Positions 58,711 through 64,000 of a stretch of DNA of 64,000 bases are shown here, piece by piece (the stretch's first letter is position 1; every line of letters begins with the position of its first letter). The translations under genes were made by a program, and so were the position numbers. Source of the DNA: Rhodovastum sp963709085 (GTDB lineage: Bacteria > Pseudomonadota > Alphaproteobacteria > Acetobacterales > Acetobacteraceae); contig CAVPVB010000024.1 of NCBI GenBank assembly GCA_963709085.1, positions 1,054,001 to 1,118,000 of the forward strand, written 5' to 3'. The notes under the pieces were generated by a model. It searched no databases, was not told where the DNA came from, and saw nothing but the letters and a program-made list of their open reading frames with translations.

Positions 58711-59541
58711 TCATGACGGCACGGCGGCGGTTGCCGGTGCCGCATGGCGCACGCCCAACGTCTCCAGCACGTCGTCGCGCAGCCGCAGGAAGTCCGGCGC
58801 AGAACGGTTCCGGTGCAGGCCCAAATTCACGTCGACCACATGCGCGACACGTCCCGGATGCGGCTGCAACACCACGATGCGGTCGGCCAGGAACACCGCT
58901 TCGTCCACGTCGTGGGTGACCAGCACGGCAGTGCTGCGCTCATGGCGCACGATGCGTGCCAGTTCGTCCTGCAGCCGCAGCCGGGTCAGCGCATCAAGCG
59001 CCCCGAGCGGTTCGTCCAGCAGCAGAAATCGCGGCCGGTTCACCAGCGCCCGCGCAATCGCCACCCGCTGCGCCATGCCGCCGGAAAGCTGCGCCGGCCA
59101 GGCACGGGCGAAATCCCGCAGGCCCACCAGCTCAAGTTGCTCGGCCACCAGGCGCCGCTGCTCGGCCGCCGGCAAGCCGCTGCGCCGCAGCGCCGCCGCC
59201 ACGTTGCCCTCCGCCGTCAGCCAGGGCAGCAAGCGATGTTCCTGAAACACGATGCCGCGATCCAGCCCGGGCTTGCGCACACGCTTGCCATCCAGCCGGA
59301 TCTCGCCCTCGTAGTCGGTGTCAAGCCCGAGGATCAGCCGCAGCAAGGTGGACTTGCCGCAACCCGAAGCGCCGACAATGGCGACGAACGCCCCTGCCTG
59401 CACCGACAAGGATACGTCGCGCAACGCCTGCACACGCCGCCCGGCGACATGGAAACTCTTGCTGACGCGATCGATGTCCAGCGCGGGGACCGCACTCACG
59501 GCGTCGACCTGGATGGAAAGGCTCCTGACATCCTGGTTCAT
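58711..59541 (-). CDS. Aliphatic sulfonate/nitrate-type ABC transporter ATPase (SsuB-like)
   Basis: 276 residues. Walker A GASGCGKST (57-65), Q-loop VFQEHRLLPWLT, signature LSGGMAQRVAIARALVNRP and LLLDEPLGALDALTR. It belongs to the SsuB/TauB/NrtD group. It overlaps the next upstream permease by 4 bp (59538-59541) and powers the two permeases encoded next to it. Confidence 0.92.
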   Translation of the reverse strand: MNQDVRSLSIQVDAVSAVPALDIDRVSKSFHVAGRRVQALRDVSLSVQAGAFVAIVGASGCGKSTLLRLILGLDTDYEGEIRLDGKRVRKPGLDRGIVFQEHRLLPWLTAEGNVAAALRRSGLPAAEQRRLVAEQLELVGLRDFARAWPAQLSGGMAQRVAIARALVNRPRFLLLDEPLGALDALTRLRLQDELARIVRHERSTAVLVTHDVDEAVFLADRIVVLQPHPGRVAHVVDVNLGLHRNRSAPDFLRLRDDVLETLGVRHAAPATAAVPS

Positions 59542-60355
59542 CGCGGGCTCCCTCGCAGCAGCCGTCTTTCTCCGAAAGCCGCCACCTGGCTGAAGGCCAG
59601 TCCGATCGCGGCCAGCACCGCGAGTGCCACCAGCATCAGATCCACCTCAAATTTATCGCGCCCCTCATTCAGCCGTCCGCCCATGCCGGGCGCGATATCG
59701 AGAAACAGCTCGGCCCCCACGGTCGCGAGCCACGCATAGATCAACGCGCTGCGCAAGCCGATGACGATCCCCGGCAAGGCCCCGGGCAAGGCGATCAGGC
59801 GAATGTAGTCGAGCCGACTGAACGTGAGGTACCTGCAGCAAGTTCGCGCAGCGGGGCGGGAATTGCGCGGGTGGCGCGCCAGGTGTTCACCACCGTGGGC
59901 GCAAAAGAACTCAAGGTCACGAAAGCCACCTTGCCGGCCTCGCCGCCGCCGAACCACATTGATAACAGCGGCACCCAGGCAAACAGCGCGACCTGACGAT
60001 AGGCCAGAAAAACCGGGCCGCACAGACGCTCGCCCAGCCGCGACAAGCCGAGCAACAGGCCGAACGCCAAGCCGCTGACACTGCCAAGCACGAACCCTTC
60101 CAGCATGCGCGACAGGCTGGCCGACAAATCCAGCCAGAACGTGCCGCCGGTCAGCTCCATCTGGAATCGCTCCGCCACCGCAGCCGGCGACGGCAGGATA
60201 TAGGGCGGCGCAACATGGGCGGCACAGGCTGCCTGCCACAGGCCGAGCAGCGCCAACGGGGTCACAACCCCCAGCACGCCCGACCGCAGGGCCGGCGACA
60301 GGCGCTGCCATGCGGCCGGCCGGCCACGGGATGGTGCGATTGTGATGCGGTTCAT
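59538..60355 (-). pseudogene. SsuC-like ABC permease (copy 2), frameshifted
   Basis: About 270 residues when corrected. The N-terminal 170 residues (LLGLWQAACAAHVAPPYILPSPAAVAERF, RQVALFAWVPLLSMWFGGGEAGKVAFV, the EAA-like loop to RELAA) are in one frame. The remainder (YLTFSRLDYIRLIALPGALPGIVIGLRSALIYAWLATVGAELF) is in another, after a shift of two bases at about 59831. It resembles SsuC/TauC. It pairs with the intact permease 60352-61128, an unusual two-gene arrangement. The stop lies at the ATPase start. Confidence 0.85.
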
Positions 60356-61128
60356 GACGCCAGCGCCTGCCAGCGCAACAGCCGCTGCTCAGCCAGGGCG
60401 AGCACGCCGTTCACCAGCAACCCGACCACGCCCAGCACGAGCACCATGGCCAGCACCAGATCGAGCTGGAACAATTGGCGTCCATACGCGATCAGATAGC
60501 CGAGTCCCTCGGAGGACGCGAACAACTCTGCCGCCACCATGGTCTGCCAGGCATTGGCCAGACCCTCGCGCAGCCCGGTGAAGATCGACGGGACCGCGGC
60601 CGGCAGCACGATACGGGTGAGCGTGTACCAGGGATCAAAGGTCAGCACCCGCCCCAGTTCGCGCAGCGGTGCCGGCACGTCGCGGATGCCCTGCGCCATG
60701 TTGAGCACCACCGGGACGAAGCTCGCCCAGGCAATCACCGTCACCTTCATGCCCTCATCGATGCCGAGCACCAGGATCAGCAGCGGAATCCAGGCCAGCG
60801 GCGGCACCTGGGCGAGCAACAGAAAGCACGGATCGAGCAATGCCCGCATGGTTCGCGAGAGGCCGAGCAGCGCCCCGAAGCCCAGACCCGCCAGGGCACC
60901 GAAGGCAAAGCCTTCGCCGACACGCTGCAGGCTGATTAGCGTATTACTCAACAGATCGCCGCTGGCGGCATTCTCCAGCAATGCCCGCCAGACCGCCGCG
61001 GGCGCCGGCAGCAACTGATCCGGCAGCCAGCCCTTCGCTGCCACCGCGGACCACACAACAAGCAACACCGCCGGCACGAGCAGGCCGACCGTCAAGGTGG
61101 CCATGCGCCGGCGGCTGGTTCGGCTCAT
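60352..61128 (-). CDS. SsuC-like ABC permease (copy 1)
   Basis: 258 residues with six membrane helices. LLPAPAAVWRALLENAASGDLLSNTLISLQRVGEGF, LAQVPPLAWIPLLILVLGIDEGMKVTVI and the EAA loop RDVPAPLRELGRVLTFDPWYTLTRIVLPAAVPSI are typical of the SsuC/TauC/NrtB group. Intact. It overlaps its neighbours by 4 bp on each side, so the whole cluster is translationally coupled. Confidence 0.93.
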   Translation of the reverse strand: MSRTSRRRMATLTVGLLVPAVLLVVWSAVAAKGWLPDQLLPAPAAVWRALLENAASGDLLSNTLISLQRVGEGFAFGALAGLGFGALLGLSRTMRALLDPCFLLLAQVPPLAWIPLLILVLGIDEGMKVTVIAWASFVPVVLNMAQGIRDVPAPLRELGRVLTFDPWYTLTRIVLPAAVPSIFTGLREGLANAWQTMVAAELFASSEGLGYLIAYGRQLFQLDLVLAMVLVLGVVGLLVNGVLALAEQRLLRWQALAS

Positions 61129-62228
61129 TTCGAGGCGGACAGCGTCTGTTCGACGTCGCCGTCGATGCGTTTCTTGCCGGCGGCATCGTAGTGCGGCCAG
61201 AAATGCTCGAGCTGCTGCGCCTTGAGGGCGGCTTCGAGATAGTGCGGCTCGAACCAGCTATCCACGTCAACGTCTTTGCGGATCAGACCGTATTCGCGCA
61301 CCCGCGCCGTCAGATCGCGATAGCGGGCAGTCACGTAGGTATCGATCAGCGGCGTCAACCGGTTCGCCAGGCGCTCATCATTGAAATCCTCGGCGAAGGC
61401 GTCGGCCGGATAGCCTGATTTCGCCCACAGGTCGAAAACGGCCTTGCGATTGGCTTCGTCTGCCCCGAACCTTGCCGCCCTGACGAACGCATTGACCACG
61501 CGCTGCACCAGTTCCGGATGCGCGCGGTCGAATGCATCGGTGACGAAGATCGCCGAGTGGCGGCCGAACGTCGCGCTCTCGGCCTTGGTGGTGTAGGGGA
61601 TGGTGACGATGCCCCGGTCCCGCAGCGCCAGCAGTTCGATACTGCCGAAGGTGCCATCGATATTGCCGCCGTTCAGCGCCGCGAGCGCGCTGCCGGTGTC
61701 GAGATTGATGAACCTGGCGTTGCGCTCGCTCAGCCCGTGGGCCGCCAGCACGCGGTCCGCGGCCAATTGCAGATTGGTGCCCTTGAACTCGGAGAGCCGG
61801 TGCCCGGCCAGATCCTCGATGCGGGTGATGCCGGAATCCGGGCGCACCGCGAGGTAGATCGTGTCGCGGACCTTGTCGGTGAGCAGGAAATGCGTCTGCA
61901 ATCCGTTGGCGCGCCCGATGATCGACGGCAGATCGCCAAGACCCGCGGCAAAATCCAGATGTCCGGCGGCCAGCAATTCGTTCAAGGCGGGACCGGCGCC
62001 GCGGAAGAATGTCCACTCGATCCTGATGTCCGGGTCGTGGGCGAACTCGTCGTCGATGAAGTGGCCGGCATGCGCCACGGCGACGATATCACCGGACGCG
62101 AAGGGGCGGTTGTCGGCGCCCACGCCGGGGTAACCAAACCGGATGACCAGCTTTTCGGCGTTGGCGGCGGCGCTGATGAGCAGTGCCAGCAACAGGCTCA
62201 GCAAGGCCACACCGATCCTCGTTGTCAT
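61125..62228 (-). CDS. SsuA/AtsR-like ABC transporter substrate-binding protein
   Basis: 367 residues with a signal peptide (cleavage near ANA-E, residue 24) and a type II periplasmic-binding fold of the SsuA/NrtA/TauA group (IRFGYPGVGADNRPFASG, FAAGLGDLPSIIGRANGLQTHFLLTD, SEFKGTNLQLAADRVLAAHGL). The ligand may be a sulfonate, sulfate ester or taurine. The C-terminus (VDVDSWFEPHYLEAAL) is typical. It is the first gene of the import operon. Confidence 0.9.
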   Translation of the reverse strand: MTTRIGVALLSLLLALLISAAANAEKLVIRFGYPGVGADNRPFASGDIVAVAHAGHFIDDEFAHDPDIRIEWTFFRGAGPALNELLAAGHLDFAAGLGDLPSIIGRANGLQTHFLLTDKVRDTIYLAVRPDSGITRIEDLAGHRLSEFKGTNLQLAADRVLAAHGLSERNARFINLDTGSALAALNGGNIDGTFGSIELLALRDRGIVTIPYTTKAESATFGRHSAIFVTDAFDRAHPELVQRVVNAFVRAARFGADEANRKAVFDLWAKSGYPADAFAEDFNDERLANRLTPLIDTYVTARYRDLTARVREYGLIRKDVDVDSWFEPHYLEAALKAQQLEHFWPHYDAAGKKRIDGDVEQTLSASK

Positions 62229-62640
62229 GGCAAAACTCCGTTATCTACACGTGATTTGGAAGCCTTTGCGGTTCCAAGTCCAATGAATGTGGTAAAATGC
62301 GCCCGCTCGTCAATGTTAAACGCGTAAATGGCGTGTTTTGAGCATTTCCCAGAACCCAGCCGGCCTGGCGCTGCGTATCAGGCACTGTTGCTGATCAGCA
62401 CGATGTAGATGCGCTCAATCAGCAGCAGCGCGCCGCGATAACCGACAGTGAAAGCCGCGCGAACTCTTTCGCCAGATCGCGCTCCCAGGTGCTGCCCCAG
62501 GTGCTGCGCCAGCCCGCCCACCCGCGCGGGCGGCCAGCAGCGGCGGATAGGCCGGCCGCCCGGCGGTGTAGAGCCGGGCGACGCCGCGATAGCGGTCCGG
62601 GAAGGTCGGAACGGTGTCCGGCAGCCTTCCACGACCGCCA
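62229..62640. other. Gene-free stretch between the dioxygenase and the transporter, with a coding remnant
   Basis: About 412 bp. The part next to the binding-protein gene is AT-rich and probably holds its promoter. On the minus strand near 62630-62540 a short stretch (TVPTFPDRYRGVARLYTAGRPAYPPLLAAR) resembles the start of a class I SAM methyltransferase but then loses homology, so it looks like a decayed or truncated gene. No intact gene fits here. Confidence 0.45.
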
Positions 62641-63468
62641 TCAGACCGGCCGTTCCCCCCTGATGGTGACGCGGAAGCCGGAACGGACTTGCGGGAAATA
62701 GTCCCAGATGGCGAGGTGCTGGACCACCCGGTTGTCCCACAGCGCCACCGAATGCGCCTGCCAGCGGAAGCGCACCTGGAAGTCGGGCTTGGTCGTGTGC
62801 TCGAACAGGAAGTCCAGCACGGCACGGCTTTCGTCCTCCGGCAACTCATTGATGCGGATGGTGAAGCCGCGGTTGACGAACAGCGATTTGCGCCCGGTCG
62901 CCGGATCGGTGCGCACCACCGGGTGGACCGCGCTTGGGTAGACGCGGCCGGTTTCGGCAATGCCCTGCCTGGCATTGCTCGCCCGATAGGACGGCCCGCC
63001 ATCATGCAGCGCCGTCAGCCCGTCGAGAAACGCCTGCAGGCGCGGCGACAGCGCGTCATAGGCGGCGGTCTGGCTGGCAAACAGCGTGTCGCCGCCGACC
63101 GGCGGGACCGTGTGCAGATACAGGATGCTGGCCAGCGGCGGCTCGGGATCGCAGGACACGTCGGAATGCCAGCGCTCGCCGGCGACGCGCTTCGAATGGG
63201 CATCGGCATGGATGGGCAGGATTTCCGGATAGCCCTCGGGTCCCGGCGTATTGGGATGAATGTGCAATTCGCCAAACACCCGGCCCAGCGCCTTGGCGCT
63301 GTCGTAGCTCAGGCGCTGGTCGCGGAAGAACAGCACCTGCCGCTCGGCCAGCGCCGCGTGCAGGCTTGCCGACTCGCGGTTGCTCAGCACGCCGGACAGG
63401 TCGATGCCCTCGACCTCGGCGCCAAGATGCGGTGAGAGCGGCACCAGGCGAAGCGGCTGGGTTGTCAT
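62641..63468 (-). CDS. TauD/TfdA-family alpha-ketoglutarate-dependent dioxygenase
   Basis: 275 residues. The iron triad is HSD (H101, D103) with H251, and R262/R266 in FPQVRSGFRVTIR can bind alpha-ketoglutarate. VEGIDLSGVLS and FFRDQRLS are family blocks. Close relatives release sulfite from taurine (TauD) or sulfate from alkyl sulfates (AtsK). With an SsuA/AtsR-like importer next to it, an organosulfur substrate is likely. The frame ends 412 bp before the binding-protein gene, on the same strand. Confidence 0.93.
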   Translation of the reverse strand: MTTQPLRLVPLSPHLGAEVEGIDLSGVLSNRESASLHAALAERQVLFFRDQRLSYDSAKALGRVFGELHIHPNTPGPEGYPEILPIHADAHSKRVAGERWHSDVSCDPEPPLASILYLHTVPPVGGDTLFASQTAAYDALSPRLQAFLDGLTALHDGGPSYRASNARQGIAETGRVYPSAVHPVVRTDPATGRKSLFVNRGFTIRINELPEDESRAVLDFLFEHTTKPDFQVRFRWQAHSVALWDNRVVQHLAIWDYFPQVRSGFRVTIRGERPV

Positions 63469-63795
63469 GGCGGGTTCTCCGGTGGGGGCGGCGGCGGGCC
63501 GGCAAACTGCACCGGGAACCCTGTAAATGACAAGTTAAATATGTGCATTCCTGGTATCAACGAGTCGTTGCCGTGCGATATCGCCGGCCGCGGAGCGCTT
63601 CCGGACGACGGCGGCTGCGCTGGCGCCCCGATACGCCGTGACAACCAGAACTCTGCATTTATTGGTCGCTGAACTGTTTGACTCACAATCCAACCGCGTA
63701 TAACCCAGTGCTCGCCCGCAACAGCCGGCCGCGATTTGCCTCGCCGGCGGCGGCCAGCCGCACGCCGACCCGATGATCCAGCCAGGAGACCGAAC
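63469..63795. other. Gene-free divergent promoter region
   Basis: 327 bp between the dioxygenase and the last gene, which point away from each other. GC is lower than in the genes. I see one plausible promoter and no other structure of note. Confidence 0.4.
63678..63704 (+). promoter_or_regulatory. Candidate sigma-70 promoter for the last gene
   Basis: TTGACT and TATAAC match the -35 and -10 hexamers well but are 15 bp apart, shorter than the usual 17. It would place transcription start about 85 bp before the last gene's ATG. Confidence 0.3.
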
Positions 63796-64000
63796 ATGCC
63801 GACGGCCCGCGCCCTCCCCGACGTGAAGGACAGGCTCTGGAAGGAACTGGCGCTGAAGGCCGCGCTGATTACTGACGGTGTCGGCATCACCCAGGAGGCG
63901 CTCGACCTGATCCGCCCGGGCCAGGGGGTGCAGGAACAGGTGCACTGCCTGTTCGAGATGGATTTCGACACCCATGATTTCGAGCTGCCATCCGGGTTCG
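63796..64000 (+). CDS. Unidentified protein, N-terminal 68 residues (partial)
   Basis: An ATG with AGGAG upstream opens a frame that runs off the window. The visible part (KDRLWKELALKAALITDGVGI, RPGQGVQEQVHCLFEMDFDTHDFELPSGF) has good codon use and reads as a real protein, but I do not recognise the family. It is divergent from the dioxygenase, so it might belong to the sulfur cluster. Confidence 0.6.
   Translation, partial: MPTARALPDVKDRLWKELALKAALITDGVGITQEALDLIRPGQGVQEQVHCLFEMDFDTHDFELPSGF

Overview
The window is high-GC, densely coded DNA from an alphaproteobacterium. The best guess, by inference, is Rhodospirillales and probably Acetobacteraceae. Supporting signs are an ATP synthase F1 operon (atpHAGDC) without the Fo genes, an SDHAF4-type succinate dehydrogenase assembly factor, a TIGR02302-type envelope protein, ccmCDE, and an abundant family of intergenic palindromes built on GGCCAGGGCTCTGCCCTGG. 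A draT-draG pair and a BLUF photoreceptor next to a B12-type radical SAM enzyme would suit a phototrophic or diazotrophic relative such as Rhodopila or Rhodovastum, but no nif or photosynthesis genes lie in the window.

Layout. 0-8.3 kb: a small unknown gene, tRNA-Pro(UGG), sdhAF4, a periplasmic PheC-like dehydratase, a duplicated-domain secreted protein, ccmC-ccmD-ccmE (minus strand), then a plus-strand run yciI / EVE / DUF29 / Rieske / acs / GNAT. 8.3-10.3 kb: an accessory island with palindromic repeats, a 220-bp element that has 16-bp terminal inverted repeats and a 12-bp target duplication, an AT-rich PD-(D/E)XK-DUF5655 gene and a gene remnant. 10.3-18.6 kb: marC, DUF1993, argG, lysA, a TIGR02302 protein split into two overlapping genes, an FkbM methyltransferase and recX. 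18.8-23.8 kb: the ATP synthase F1 operon and its terminator. 23.9-28 kb: a ferritin-like protein, a TPR protein, BLUF and the radical SAM protein. 28-33.1 kb: a branched-chain amino acid ABC operon with a fused LivM-LivG. 33.3-37.8 kb: an RND efflux permease and adaptor broken by many +1 shifts. 37.9-48.2 kb: a DUF4214 protein, tRNA-Leu(UAA), a 2-hydroxyacid dehydrogenase, a trypsin-like protease, hldE, a metallophosphatase, a tandem pair of degenerate EAL-like proteins, an ABC-2 exporter and a histidine phosphatase. 48.8-55.4 kb: an acyl-CoA desaturase, a phosphatase-kinase fusion facing draG-draT, and an RNase J paralogue. 55.7-63.5 kb: a minus-strand sulfur-acquisition cluster (SulP transporter, sulfate-binding protein, SsuB/SsuC/SsuC/SsuA-like importer, TauD-family dioxygenase). 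A partial unknown gene ends the window.

A recurring feature is single-base +1 frame shifts in genes whose protein sequence is otherwise intact (atpH, livM, the RND pair, an ABC ATPase, the phosphatase-kinase, sbp, one ssuC-like permease). The shifts I could resolve all read as insertions, and about 17 of them fall in the 4.4-kb RND locus. Uncorrected insertion-type assembly errors explain this best, and true decay of the RND locus is the alternative. Genes reported as broken should be read with that in mind.
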